51,968 nucleotides of DNA from Candidatus Rokuibacteriota bacterium (GCA_016188005.1 JACPIQ010000133.1:1-51968); one strand, 5' to 3'. Positions 9,419 to 19,319 are shown, counted from the first letter of the stretch. Program-made: numbers and translations. The notes: generated from the letters alone by a model not told the origin.

Positions 9419-10345
9419 ATGGAAGCGCGCGTTCGAGAGATCCTGAGCTGGTATTCGAGCGACTGCCCCGGAACCCGAACCAACCTCGCCCGGCTGCTGA
9501 ATCACGGCCGGCTGGCTGGAACCGGCCGGCTGGTCATCCTCCCCGTGGACCAGGGCTTCGAGCATGGCCCGGCCCGGAGCTTCGCCGTCAACCCGCCCGC
9601 CTACGACCCGCTCTACCACTTTCGCCTCGCCATCGACGCCGGCTGCAACGCCTACGCGGCGCCGCTGGGCTTTCTCGAGGCGGGCGCGGCGGAGGTCGCT
9701 GGCGAGATCCCCCTCATCCTCAAGATGAACAATCACGACGTGCTCCATGACGAGAAGGACCCGCTCTCTGCGGTGACGGCCTCGGTGAGGGATGCCCTCC
9801 GCCTCGGCTGCGTGGGCGTGGGCTTCACCATCTACCCCGGGTCCACCCAGGCGCAGGTCATGTACCAGCAGTGCCGCGAGATGATCCAGGAGGCCAAGGC
9901 GCACGGGCTCGTCGCCGTCGTCTGGTCCTACCCGCGCGGCTCGGATCTCAGCAAGGCGGGTGAGACGGCCGTGGACGTGGTCGCCTACGCGGCCCAGATC
10001 GCCGCCCAGCTCGGCGCGCACCTCATCAAGGTGAAGCCGCCGGCGGAGCACATCGAGCAGGCCGAGGCCCGGAAGGCCTACGAGAAGAGCGGCGTGCCGA
10101 TCGGCACGCTGGCTGAGCGGGTGCGGCACGTGGTGCAGTCGGCCTTCGCCGGCCGGCGCATCGTGATCTTCTCCGGCGGCGCCACCAAGGAGAACGACGA
10201 GGCGATCTACGAGGAATGCCGCGCCATCCGCGACGGCGGCGGCTTCGGCTCCATCATCGGACGCAACTCCTTCCAGCGGCCCAGGGACAGGGCGCTGGCT
10301 TTTCTCGCGACGGTGATGAAGATCTACTCCGGCGAGCTGAAGTAA
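9419..10345 (+). CDS. fbaB: Class I fructose-bisphosphate aldolase (DhnA/FbaB family)
   Basis: This protein cleaves or forms fructose 1,6-bisphosphate through a Schiff-base lysine. The 308 residues show the DhnA-type core: VILPVDQGFEHGP, PLILKMNNHD, VGVGFTIYPGS, the probable Schiff-base lysine in HLIKVKPP, and the phosphate loop IFSGGATKEND with FGSIIGRNSFQRP. The start ATG at 9419 follows GGAAAGGA. It lies directly behind the bisphosphatase, so the pair would run triose phosphate to fructose 6-phosphate in two steps. Some archaeal-type members of this fold are bifunctional, but the separate fbp gene makes that unnecessary here. Confidence 0.92.
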   Translation: MEARVREILSWYSSDCPGTRTNLARLLNHGRLAGTGRLVILPVDQGFEHGPARSFAVNPPAYDPLYHFRLAIDAGCNAYAAPLGFLEAGAAEVAGEIPLILKMNNHDVLHDEKDPLSAVTASVRDALRLGCVGVGFTIYPGSTQAQVMYQQCREMIQEAKAHGLVAVVWSYPRGSDLSKAGETAVDVVAYAAQIAAQLGAHLIKVKPPAEHIEQAEARKAYEKSGVPIGTLAERVRHVVQSAFAGRRIVIFSGGATKENDEAIYEECRAIRDGGGFGSIIGRNSFQRPRDRALAFLATVMKIYSGELK

Positions 10346-10350
10346 GGCGC

Positions 10351-10698
10351 ATGAGCCTGCCCGCGCCCAGCGAGGCCGAGGTGCGGGAGTACCCGCTCAA
10401 GGCGGGGACCCCGGCGCTGCACGTGGCCTGCTGTCCGTGGCTTCGCGAGCGCGGGGTGGCCATGCTGGGGAGCGACACCCACAACGATCTGCACCCGCCG
10501 CCGTACCCCACCATGGGCAATTCCTTCCACGTGGTGTCGCTGGTGGCCATGGGGCGCTGGCTCATCGACAACGCCAACCTCGAGCCGCTCTCCGAGGCCT
10601 GCGCCGCGCGCCGCCGCTGGGAGTTCCTGCTCGCCGTCGCTCCGCTGCGCCTCAAGAACGTCACCGGCTCCCCCGTCAACCCCATCGCCCTCTTCTAG
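10351..10698 (+). pseudogene. Remnant of a cyclase-family (kynurenine-formamidase-like) hydrolase
   Basis: The 115 codons from ATG 10351 encode only the C-terminal third of a cyclase-family metal-dependent hydrolase. Recognisable parts are CPWLRERGVAMLGSD, HVVSLVAMGRWLIDN and the tail RLKNVTGSPVNPIALF. The N-terminal metal motif of the HxGTHxDxPxH type, present in the intact family member at 46400, is missing, and nothing like it occurs in the preceding bases, which are occupied by the aldolase gene ending 5 bases before. The simplest reading is a deletion that removed the 5' part. It may still be translated from the aldolase message but should not be catalytic. Confidence 0.7.
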
Positions 10699-10742
10699 TG
10701 TCCTGTCCCAGCGGCTCGGCGACGAACTGAGGAGGCTTTTCC

Positions 10743-11735
10743 ATGGGACTGATCGACGTCCACAATCACATCCTCTCCCAGGCCTGGGTGGATCTGCTCA
10801 CCGCCCATGGCGGCCATCGCTACCACATCGCCAGGGATTCTGAGGGGCGCCGCGTCATCATGCGTCAGGCCGCCCGCTTCATGAGCCTGACGGAGGCGAT
10901 GTTCGAGCCGGAGCGGCGGCTCCGGGCCATGGACGAGGTGGGCGTGCAGATGCAGCTGCTCTCCTACACCTGCCCGAACTGCTACTGGGCCGACGGCGAG
11001 GTGGCGGAACAGGTGGCGCGGGTGATGAACGATCACATCGCCGAGGTCTGCGGCCGGTGGCCTGGGCGCTTCCGCGGGCTCGGGAGCATCCCGCTCCAGG
11101 ACGTGGATCTCGCGCTCAAGGAGCTCGGGCGCTGCGTGGATCAGCTCGGGATGGTCGGGCTCATCATCCTGGCCAATGTCAACGACGTGCTGCTGGACGA
11201 CGCCCGCTTCGAGCCGGTGTGGGCCGAGCTCAACCGGCGGCGGCTGCCCGTGCTGCTGCACCCGACGGTGCCCCCGGGCTTCGACGCCATGCGGATGGAC
11301 AGCTACGGACTCATCGCCTCCCTCGGCTTCATGGTGGACACCACGCTGGCGGTGACGCGGATGGTCCTGGCCGGGGTCTTCGAGCGCCATCCCGACTGGC
11401 CGCTCATCGTGGGCCATGCCGGCGCCACCCTGCCGTTCATCGCCGGCCGGCTGGACCAGTGCCACCGCTTCATCCCCGACACCCGCCAGTTCACCTCGAA
11501 GCCGCCGTCCCACTACCTCAAGCGCCTCTACTACGACACCGTGACCTACGACGCGGAGGCGCTCCGTCTGGCCTACGCGCTGGCGGGGCCGGAGCGGCTG
11601 CTCTATGGCAGCGACTATCCCCATAACATCGGCGACATGCCTGGCTGCGCCCAGCGCGTGACAGCGCTGCCGATCCCCGAGGCCGAGAAGGAGCTGATCC
11701 GCTCCGGCAACGCGAAGCGCCTCTTCCGGCTCTGA
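10743..11735 (+). CDS. Amidohydrolase-2 family metal-dependent hydrolase or decarboxylase
   Basis: A 330-residue TIM-barrel protein of the amidohydrolase-2 family, which includes aminocarboxymuconate-semialdehyde decarboxylase and related aromatic-acid decarboxylases and hydrolases. Visible features are the N-terminal metal motif DVHNH, the His in LLHPTVPPG, VGHAGATLPFIAGRLD and the C-terminal GSDYPHNIGDM with the catalytic Asp. Substrate cannot be read from sequence. The ATG at 10743 has a strong GGAGG site 8 bases upstream. It follows the cyclase remnant by 44 bases; amidohydrolases and cyclase-family hydrolases often share catabolic operons, so the remnant may be the lost partner. Confidence 0.88.
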   Translation: MGLIDVHNHILSQAWVDLLTAHGGHRYHIARDSEGRRVIMRQAARFMSLTEAMFEPERRLRAMDEVGVQMQLLSYTCPNCYWADGEVAEQVARVMNDHIAEVCGRWPGRFRGLGSIPLQDVDLALKELGRCVDQLGMVGLIILANVNDVLLDDARFEPVWAELNRRRLPVLLHPTVPPGFDAMRMDSYGLIASLGFMVDTTLAVTRMVLAGVFERHPDWPLIVGHAGATLPFIAGRLDQCHRFIPDTRQFTSKPPSHYLKRLYYDTVTYDAEALRLAYALAGPERLLYGSDYPHNIGDMPGCAQRVTALPIPEAEKELIRSGNAKRLFRL

Positions 11736-11772
11736 GCGGCGAGGGAAACGCGCCAGACGCCAGGAGGCGCGC

Positions 11773-11778
11773 TATAAT
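11773..11778 (+). promoter_or_regulatory. Perfect -10 hexamer directly before a start codon
   Basis: TATAAT is flanked on both sides by GCGCGC and ends 6 bases before the ATG at 11785. A transcript from it would start at or next to the ATG, that is a leaderless message. The -35 region (about 11750-11755) is not consensus. A GGAGG at 11763-11767 is too far (17 bases) to act as a ribosome site. Confidence 0.45.
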
Positions 11779-11784
11779 GCGCGC

Positions 11785-12096
11785 ATGGCATCGCATGGGC
11801 GGCTTCTCCGGCTCGTCGCCACGGTGCTCGTCGTGGTGCTGGCGGCGGGGCTTGCGACACCGGCGCAGGCCGAGGCCGACGTGCTCACCACGCTGGCCAT
11901 CGTCTCGCTCGTGGTGGCGGGCGTCGTCATCGTCGTCTACCTGATCGTGGCCAACGTGAAGGGGTCGAGGATGCAGACCCAGGCGGCGCCCGCCCTGGTG
12001 GCCTGCGTCGAGTCGGACGCGAGCCCGAGGGACTGCTGGCCCATGGCTGGCCCCGTTCCCAGCGTTGCCCTGCCGCCGCCGGAACCGCAGAGCTAG
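11785..12096 (+). CDS. Small membrane-anchored exported protein
   Basis: A 103-residue protein of unknown function. The N-terminus is a signal-like segment (RLLRLVATVLVVVLAAGLA, then TPAQA), followed by a second hydrophobic helix LTTLAIVSLVVAGVVIVVYLIV at about residues 33-54, a short basic stretch and a Cys- and Pro-containing tail (about 60-103) with two Cys that could pair. If the first segment is cleaved, the protein is a single-span membrane protein. It lies between an amidohydrolase and ettA on the same strand, without a shared role that I can see. Confidence 0.7.
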   Translation: MASHGRLLRLVATVLVVVLAAGLATPAQAEADVLTTLAIVSLVVAGVVIVVYLIVANVKGSRMQTQAAPALVACVESDASPRDCWPMAGPVPSVALPPPEPQS

Positions 12097-12143
12097 GCCG
12101 CAGCGAAGTCCGGTCTGACACCACCTGACTGACGAGGGACCGC

Positions 12144-13823
<1,680 letters not shown>

Positions 13824-13855
13824 CAGGCCGCCGATACAGGGCCATCTGCTTCGTT

Positions 13856-13917
13856 GGCGCCCTCGGCCGCGCGCTCAACGTACAGGCAGTACGCCTCGCG
13901 CGCGGCCCTCGGGCGCC
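13856..13917. repeat. Long imperfect palindrome between convergent genes
   Basis: The left arm (13856-13883) and right arm (13889-13917) are near-perfect reverse complements of 28 and 29 bases around the loop AGGCA, with GTAC closing the loop on both sides and GGCGCC at both ends. It sits 32 bases after the ettA stop and 64 bases before the stop of the facing SDR gene. It may be a dispersed REP-like palindrome, a bidirectional terminator, or both; there is no T-run. Confidence 0.65.
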
Positions 13918-13980
13918 GCCTCGCATCCGGACCTGTCTCGCCGGCCTGGCGCCCGCGCTCGACCGTCCCGTCTTCCCGGC

Positions 13981-14829
13981 TCAGCCCTGTCCGGCGGCCT
14001 GGCGGAGGGCGGCGCGCATCTGGCCCAGCGCCTCTTGCTGCGGAGTCCAGAGCCGGCCGCCGATGATGCCGCCGTCCACGACGAGGTCGTGGCCGTTGAT
14101 GAAGCGCGAGTCGTCGCTGGCGAGGAACACCGCCGCCCGGGCGATGTCCTCCGGCAGCCCCGGCCCCGGCAGCGGCTGCAGGCCGGTGAAGACCTGCCTC
14201 GTCAGCTCGGCGGTCCTGTCCGCCGCGTCGTCCGGGAGCCCCGCCACTTTGCCGAAGATGCCCGTCGCGATGGCGCCGGGGGAGATGCTGTTGACGCGGA
14301 TGCCGCGCTCGCCAAGCTCCATCGCCACGCAGCGGGTGAGGTGGACCACCGCCGCCTTGGCCGCCGAATAGATGATGGAGGACGAGTAGCCGGCCCGCAC
14401 GGCGGCAACGCTGCCGTTGTTGATGATGCTCCCCGCGCCCTGCCTCTTCAGGACGGGGGCGACGTGCTTCATGCCGAGCATCACGCTGCGCAGGAGGACG
14501 GCGATGGCCGCATCGAAGCCATCGACGGGAATGCTCTCGATACCGCCGGCCGGCCCCGGGCTGCCCGCGTTGTTGAAGAGGCAGTCGAGGCGGCCGAAAC
14601 GGGTCACGGCGTGGTCGATCATCGCCTTGACGTCCGCCTCCCGCGTGACATCGGTGCGCAGGAAGACGGCCCTGGGGCCCAGGGCCGCGGCGATCTCCCG
14701 CCCCAGATCCTCGCGGCGGGCCGCGAGGACGACCGAGGTGCCCTCCTCGACGAACACCTCCGCCGTGCGGCGGCCGATGCCGCTCGTGCCTCCCGTGACG
14801 ATCGTGACCTTGCCGTCGAGCTTGCCCAT
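13981..14829 (-). CDS. SDR-family oxidoreductase
   Basis: A 282-residue classical short-chain dehydrogenase/reductase. The NAD(P) motif is TGGTSGIG (about residues 12-19), followed by NNAG (NNAGSPGP), a Ser-containing strand (INNGSVAAV), the catalytic YSAAK, and SPGAIATGIF; the C-terminus has the usual INGHDLVVDGG strand plus a 25-residue extension. An Asp-rich second strand motif that would fix NAD or NADP choice is not clear (AARRED suggests NADP). The frame is open farther upstream through the pirin gene, but the ATG at 14829 immediately before GKLDGKVTIVTGG is the family start, preceded by GGAGG. Substrate is unknown. Confidence 0.88.
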   Translation of the reverse strand: MGKLDGKVTIVTGGTSGIGRRTAEVFVEEGTSVVLAARREDLGREIAAALGPRAVFLRTDVTREADVKAMIDHAVTRFGRLDCLFNNAGSPGPAGGIESIPVDGFDAAIAVLLRSVMLGMKHVAPVLKRQGAGSIINNGSVAAVRAGYSSSIIYSAAKAAVVHLTRCVAMELGERGIRVNSISPGAIATGIFGKVAGLPDDAADRTAELTRQVFTGLQPLPGPGLPEDIARAAVFLASDDSRFINGHDLVVDGGIIGGRLWTPQQEALGQMRAALRQAAGQG

Positions 14830-14886
14830 GGCGCCTCCCTGGAGGTGAGCTGCCGTCGGGCCGAGCGTATCCCGGCGGCGGGCGGC

Positions 14887-14916
14887 TTGACAACCGTCGC
14901 GACGCAAGCGCAGAGT
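14887..14916 (+). promoter_or_regulatory. Candidate promoter for the cupin gene
   Basis: A perfect -35 TTGACA (14887-14892) is followed after 18 bases by CAGAGT (14911-14916), a weak -10. The ATG of the cupin gene lies 34 bases further on, with GGGAGGA before it. The divergent SDR gene starts at 14829, so this lies in the shared 120-base intergenic region. Confidence 0.4.
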
Positions 14917-14949
14917 CTCGACACACCACCGCCGCGGGAGGATCACACC

Positions 14950-15456
14950 ATGACGACCACGCGACGCAAGAGTGCCAAGCGGCCCCGCACCAAGCCCACG
15001 TCCCGGAAGCCCTCTGCCGCCGAGCCGCGGAGGCGCAGCGCCTCCAGACTGCAGAAGCCCGCCGGCCCCCCGGGCCCGGATGCCCTCCTCGCGCGGATCG
15101 AGGGGGCCCAGCGCCAGAAGTTCAGCGGGGCCACGGTGGACGTGATGAAGGCCGGCAACGGGCGGATCAAGCGCCTCGTCTATCCGCCGGGCTTCCGCTG
15201 GTCCACGCACATGCAAGCGGTCGTCGGCACTGACCAGTGCATGCACGCCCACGTGGGCTTCCTGGCGCGCGGCCGCATCCAGGGGGAGTACGCCGACGGC
15301 TGCGCCTTCGAGGCGGTGGCGCCCCGGGCCCTCGTCGTCGAGCCGGGCCACGACGCCTGGGTCGTGGGCCCCGAGCCCGCCGTGCTCATCCAGTTCGATT
15401 GCGAGGACGACACCGCCCGCCGCTTTGGCCTCCCCGAAGAGCACGCCCACGCTTAG
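14950..15456 (+). CDS. Cupin-fold protein with basic N-terminal tail
   Basis: A 168-residue protein with a Lys/Arg/Pro-rich, probably disordered N-terminus (about 1-45) and a single cupin-like beta-barrel after it. The cupin part contains YPPGFRWSTHM, CMHAHVGFLARGRI, FEAVAPRALVVEPGHDAWVVG and VLIQFD; His residues in the second and third stretches are in cupin-motif positions and could bind metal. The basic tail might contact nucleic acid or membrane. The frame extends open upstream over the SDR gene, but the ATG at 14950 has a GGGAGGA site. Substrate and role are not evident; the pirin next door, on the opposite strand, is another cupin. Confidence 0.75.
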   Translation: MTTTRRKSAKRPRTKPTSRKPSAAEPRRRSASRLQKPAGPPGPDALLARIEGAQRQKFSGATVDVMKAGNGRIKRLVYPPGFRWSTHMQAVVGTDQCMHAHVGFLARGRIQGEYADGCAFEAVAPRALVVEPGHDAWVVGPEPAVLIQFDCEDDTARRFGLPEEHAHA

Positions 15457-15467
15457 GCTCCGCGGGG

Positions 15468-16166
15468 TCAGGCGAGGTCGAAGAGGAGGACCTCCGAGGG
15501 CGCGGTGGCGCTCAGTGACAGCGCCGACTCGTCGCTGACGGCGACGCCGTCGCCGCCGGCGAGCGCCGCGGCGTCGAGCGTGAGTGCGCCCGAGACGACG
15601 TGGAGCCAGGCATGGCGACCGGGCAGGAGCCGGTGCGTGAGGCGCTCGCCGGGTTCGAGCACGGAGGCGTAGACCCGCGTGTCCTGGTGGAGGGTGGCCG
15701 CTCCCTCGCGGCCGTCCGGGGCGGCGATGAGGCGCAGCGCGCCGCGCTTGTCCTCCCGCGCGAACTGCTTCTCCTCGTACGAGGGTGGGAGCCCGGTCCG
15801 GTCCGGAAGGATCCAGATCTGGAGGAAGTGCACCGGCTCCGCGTCCGAGGCGTTGAACTCGGAGTGGGTCACGCCCGTCCCCGCGCTCATCCGCTGCACG
15901 TTGCCGGGGCGGATCACCGAGCCATGGCCCATGCTGTCCCGGTGGGCCAGCGCGCCCTCGAGGACATAGGTGATGATCTCCATGTCCCGGTGTGCATGAG
16001 CGCCGAAGCCTTCCCCGGGGGCCACCGTGTCGTCGTTGATGACGCGAAGCGCGCGGAACCCCATGTGGGCCGGGTCGTGGTAGGAGGCGAAGGAGAAGGT
16101 GTGCCAGGTGTCGAGCCACCCGTGGTCGAAGTGCCCCCGCTCGCCCGCCCGCCGCACCCTGATCAT
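15468..16166 (-). CDS. Pirin-family (YhhW-like) bicupin
   Basis: A 232-residue two-cupin protein of the bacterial pirin family. The N-terminal cupin has all four metal ligands of the family: His57 and His59 in GFGAHAHRDMEI, His101 and Glu103 in GTGVTHSEFN. Opening residues RRAGERGHFDHGWLDTWHTFSF are typical of YhhW, for which quercetin 2,3-dioxygenase activity is known in vitro; the physiological substrate is unknown. The C-terminal cupin (about 130-232) lacks the ligands, as usual. It ends 12 bases after the cupin gene on the other strand and starts 63 bases after the next SDR gene on its own strand. Confidence 0.92.
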   Translation of the reverse strand: MIRVRRAGERGHFDHGWLDTWHTFSFASYHDPAHMGFRALRVINDDTVAPGEGFGAHAHRDMEIITYVLEGALAHRDSMGHGSVIRPGNVQRMSAGTGVTHSEFNASDAEPVHFLQIWILPDRTGLPPSYEEKQFAREDKRGALRLIAAPDGREGAATLHQDTRVYASVLEPGERLTHRLLPGRHAWLHVVSGALTLDAAALAGGDGVAVSDESALSLSATAPSEVLLFDLA

Positions 16167-16229
16167 CCCGGCAGGCCGGTCAGCATCGTATCTCCGGGAC
16201 GCCCAGCCAGAGCGCCGGCCGCCGGCCTG

Positions 16230-16997
16230 CTAGCGGGGCTGCATGCGGATGGCGCCATCGAGGCGGATGGTCTCGCCGTTGAGCATGCCGTTCTCGATGA
16301 TGTGGGCGGCGAGCTTGGCATACTCCGAGGGGCGCCCCAGGCGCGACGGGAAGGGCACCTGCTTGCCGAGCGAGATACGCACCGGGTCCGGCAGGGTCCC
16401 GAGCAGCGGCGTCTCGAAGATGCCGGGGGCGATGGTGCAAACCCGGATGCCGAGCTCCGCCAGGTCGCGCGCGATCGGCAGCGTCATGCCGACGATGCCG
16501 CCTTTGGAGGCCGAGTAAGCGGCCTGGCCGATCTGGCCGTCGAAGGCGGCGACGGAGGCAGTGTTGACGATCACCCCGCGCTCACCGTCCTCGTTGGGCT
16601 CGTTCTTCGCCATGTGCGCCGCCGTGAGACGGATGCTGTTGAAGTGGCCGATGAGGTTCACCTGGATCACCCTGGTGAACCCGGCGAGATCGGCGGGCCC
16701 CCGCTTGCCGAAGGTCTTCTCGGCGGTGCCGATTCCGGCGCAGTTCACCAGCGCATGGACGGCGCCGAAGCGCTTCACGCCGGCCTCGAGCGCCGCCGTC
16801 ACCTCCTCGGCGCTGGTGACGTCGGCCGGCGCGAAGAGGGCGCTGTCGCCCAGGTCGGCCGCGACCTGCACTCCCGGGGACTTCGGCAAGTCCAGGAGGA
16901 CGGCACGCCCGCCGCCGGCGACGAGGAGCTCGGCGGTGGCGCGCCCAAGGCCGGAGGCGCCGCCCGTGATGACCGTGATGGAGCCCGAGATCTTCAT
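16230..16997 (-). CDS. SDR-family dehydrogenase, 3-hydroxyacyl-CoA dehydrogenase type II-like
   Basis: A 255-residue classical SDR that most resembles the HSD10-type 3-hydroxyacyl-CoA dehydrogenases. Evidence: [15 protein letters not shown], Asp at the end of the second strand ([11 protein letters not shown], suggesting NAD), VNCAGIG, INTAS-like [15 protein letters not shown], catalytic YSASK, and the PGIFETPLL loop. The conserved [13 protein letters not shown] and [21 protein letters not shown] stretches are typical of that subgroup, which acts in fatty-acid or branched-chain amino acid beta-oxidation. The start ATG at 16997 has an excellent AGGAGGG site 8 bases upstream. It diverges from rnd. 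Confidence 0.88.
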   Translation of the reverse strand: MKISGSITVITGGASGLGRATAELLVAGGGRAVLLDLPKSPGVQVAADLGDSALFAPADVTSAEEVTAALEAGVKRFGAVHALVNCAGIGTAEKTFGKRGPADLAGFTRVIQVNLIGHFNSIRLTAAHMAKNEPNEDGERGVIVNTASVAAFDGQIGQAAYSASKGGIVGMTLPIARDLAELGIRVCTIAPGIFETPLLGTLPDPVRISLGKQVPFPSRLGRPSEYAKLAAHIIENGMLNGETIRLDGAIRMQPR

Positions 16998-17039
16998 TGC
17001 AGGGACCCTCCTGGACGGGGTGATGGCCGCCGGGTCGTG

Positions 17040-17057
17040 AGTATAGCGTAGTATAGA
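17040..17057. promoter_or_regulatory. Paired AT-rich -10-like elements between divergent genes
   Basis: AGTATA occurs at 17040 and again at 17050, giving two tandem TATACT hexamers on the minus strand 10 bases apart, and TATAGA (17052-17057) on the plus strand. They lie between the SDR (minus) and rnd (plus) starts and are the only AT-rich bases in the 101-base gap, so they are good candidates for the divergent promoters. No clear -35 boxes are visible. Confidence 0.45.
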
Positions 17058-17098
17058 AAGGCCGTGCCAGACCTCGACCGCGGAGCGCCCCCCGGAAC

Positions 17099-18241
17099 AT
17101 GAGCCCGACACCGCCGGTCTGGATCAGAACCCCCGCCGATCTGGCGCTGCTGGCGGCCTCCCTCGAGGCGGCCACCGCCGTCGGCATCGACACCGAGGCG
17201 GACAGCCTCCATCACTACCCCGGCAAGCTCTGTCTCGTCCAGGTGGCCTCGGATCGGGGCGCGGCCCACCTGGTGGACCCGCTGGCGCTGCCCGACCTGG
17301 CTCCCCTGGCGCGGGTGCTCGCCGATCCGTCGGTGGTGAAGATCTTCCACGCCGCCGACAATGACCTGGCTTACCTCAAGCGCCTGTACGGCTTCTCCGT
17401 GCTGCCGCTCTTCGACACCGCACTGGCCGCCCGCTTCCTCGGCCTCACCGCGCTGGGGCTCGACGAGCTGCTGCGGACCCAGCTCGGCGTGGACCCCGGC
17501 CGGTCGCGGCAGAAGGACGACTGGTCGCGGCGCCCCCTGAGTCCCGAGCAGGAGACCTACGCGCTCAACGACGTGCTGCACCTGATCCCGCTCAGCGCGC
17601 GGCTCCGCGAGGGCCTGCGGGCCATGGGGCGCGAGGGCTGGTTCGAGGAAGAGTGCGCGGCGCTGGCGGCCCTGGCCGTCCCGCCGAAGCTCCCAGATCC
17701 GGATGCCTATCTCCATCTCAAGGGCACCAAGGAGCTGGACCGGCGGGGCCTCGGCGTGCTCCGCGAGCTTTACGTGGAGCGCGAGCGCCTCGCGCTGGAG
17801 GCGGATCGGCCGCCGTTCATGATCGTGGGCCACGAGGCGCTGGTGACCCTGGCCGCACGCTGCCCCGCCGATGCCGCGGCGCTCCGGCAGATCCCGGGCT
17901 GCACCGACAAGGTGGTGGCACGCCAAGGGACGGCGCTGCTGGCCGCCATCGCGCGCGGGCTGGCGCTGCCCGAGGCGGCCCTGCCCGAGCGTGCCCGCCA
18001 GCCGCGGCCCGCGGTGCCCGCCTCGGTGAGGCGCCGGGTGGAGGCGCTGCGGGGCTGGCGGACCGAGGCGGCGGGGTGCTTCGGTCTCGACCCGGGTTTC
18101 CTGCTCCCGCAGCGGCTCATCGACAGGCTCGCCGCCGCTCCGCCGGCCGATGTGGGCGCGCTGACCGCCGTGGAGGGTCTCCGCCGCTGGCGGGCCACCC
18201 TCATGGGAGAGGCGGTGGTGCGACTGCTCCGGAGCGCCTGA
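17099..18241 (+). CDS. rnd: Ribonuclease D
   Basis: A 3' to 5' exoribonuclease that trims tRNA and other stable RNA precursors. The 380-residue protein has the DEDDy exonuclease core at about residues 1-170: Asp31 and Glu33 (GIDTEADSL), Asp89 ([11 protein letters not shown]), Tyr154 and Asp158 (YALNDVLHL). One and probably two HRDC helical domains follow (about 200-290 and 300-380), as in E. coli RNase D (375 residues). The ATG at 17099 is preceded only by a weak site. The following membrane protein gene is 109 bases downstream with its own strong ribosome site. Confidence 0.93.
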   Translation: MSPTPPVWIRTPADLALLAASLEAATAVGIDTEADSLHHYPGKLCLVQVASDRGAAHLVDPLALPDLAPLARVLADPSVVKIFHAADNDLAYLKRLYGFSVLPLFDTALAARFLGLTALGLDELLRTQLGVDPGRSRQKDDWSRRPLSPEQETYALNDVLHLIPLSARLREGLRAMGREGWFEEECAALAALAVPPKLPDPDAYLHLKGTKELDRRGLGVLRELYVERERLALEADRPPFMIVGHEALVTLAARCPADAAALRQIPGCTDKVVARQGTALLAAIARGLALPEAALPERARQPRPAVPASVRRRVEALRGWRTEAAGCFGLDPGFLLPQRLIDRLAAAPPADVGALTAVEGLRRWRATLMGEAVVRLLRSA

Positions 18242-18350
18242 GGGAGCGGATCCGGCGGGCGCCGGCCCCTGTGGCGTCAGGTTGCCGGCGCGGGCGGGAG
18301 GGTGTACCTGTCAGGAGAGGCCCAGCCCCGGGCCTGAAAGGAGGGCAACC

Positions 18351-19301
18351 ATGACCTCCACTCCTCGACACGTCCGGGAAGGCATCGTCGGCGGGCTCAT
18401 CGGGGCCTCGGTCGTGGCCGTCTGGTTCCTCATCTACGACGCCGCGCACGGGCGTCCATTCCGGACGCCGGCGCTCCTCGGCGCCGCTGCCTTCCAGGGC
18501 GTCCAGCGCCCGGAGGCCGTGCCGGTCTCGCCGGGGCTGGTGGTCCAGTACACCGTGCTCCACGGCGTCGTCTTCGCGCTGATCGGGATCCTCATCGCCT
18601 TCCTGATCGTCTCCGCCCAGCGCCAGCCTGGATTGCTCCCGATGCTCGTCATCGCCCTGCTGTGCTTCGAGGTGGTCTTCCTCGCCGTGATCGTCTGGCT
18701 CGCGCACCCCGTGCTCGATGAGGTGGCGTGGTGGGCCATCCTCACCGCGAACCTGCTGGCCTCGGGGGGGATGCTCGCCTACTTCTTCGTGGGGCGTCGC
18801 GCCCTGGGGCGGGTGCTGCTGGGCGCCCGGACCCGCGTGGCCCGCGAGGGCCTCGTGTCCGGGATGCTCGGGGCCGCCGCGGTCGCCGTGTGGTTTCTCC
18901 TCCATGACCTGGCCGCCGGTGTGCCGCTCAGGACCCCGGCGCTCCTGGGCGCGGCGGTGCTGGAGGGGCTGCGCGATCCCTCGGAGCTCGTCATCTCGCT
19001 GCCCCTCGTCCTCAAGTACACGCTGATCCACGGCGGGGCCTTCGCAGCCTTCGGCTGGATGGCGGCGGGGCTCCTGGCGCTGGCCGACCGCGAGCCCCGG
19101 CTCCTGTCGGCGTTCGCGATGCTCTTCGTCTGCTTCGAGGTCTTCTCCATCGCGATGATCGCGGCCCTCGCCGCCTGGCTGTTCGACGCCCTGGCGTGGT
19201 GGACAGTCCTCGCCGGGAACCTCGTGGCTGCGCTCGCCATGCTCGGCTACCTCTTCCGCGAGCACCACCTCGCCTGGCGCGCGTACCTCTCGGCGCGATG
19301 A
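18351..19301 (+). CDS. Internally duplicated polytopic membrane protein
   Basis: A 316-residue membrane protein with eight predicted helices made of two homologous halves. The first half begins at about residue 8 (VREGIVGGLIGASVVAVWFL) and the second at about 164 (AREGLVSGMLGAAAVAVWFL). Both contain RTPALLGAA, a YTxxHG helix (YTVLHGVVFA, YTLIHGGAFA), an LxCFEV helix, and an (A)WW(A/T)xLxxNL helix. I do not recognise the family; it looks like a four-helix unit duplicated and fused. The ATG at 18351 has AAAGGAGGG ten bases before it. Conserved polar residues inside helices (His in the YTxxHG, Glu in CFE) could line a path or bind a cofactor, but this is conjecture. Confidence 0.8.
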   Translation: MTSTPRHVREGIVGGLIGASVVAVWFLIYDAAHGRPFRTPALLGAAAFQGVQRPEAVPVSPGLVVQYTVLHGVVFALIGILIAFLIVSAQRQPGLLPMLVIALLCFEVVFLAVIVWLAHPVLDEVAWWAILTANLLASGGMLAYFFVGRRALGRVLLGARTRVAREGLVSGMLGAAAVAVWFLLHDLAAGVPLRTPALLGAAVLEGLRDPSELVISLPLVLKYTLIHGGAFAAFGWMAAGLLALADREPRLLSAFAMLFVCFEVFSIAMIAALAAWLFDALAWWTVLAGNLVAALAMLGYLFREHHLAWRAYLSAR

Positions 19302-19319
19302 CAGCTACCGACGCTGCAG

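Noticed and set aside
8348-10129. A 593-codon open frame on the minus strand
   Set aside because: Antisense to fbp and fbaB, both of which have full catalytic motifs on the plus strand.
15651-15660. GGTTCGAGC, like the T-loop of a tRNA
   Set aside because: No acceptor or anticodon stems fit around it, and it lies within the pirin gene. No tRNA was found anywhere.
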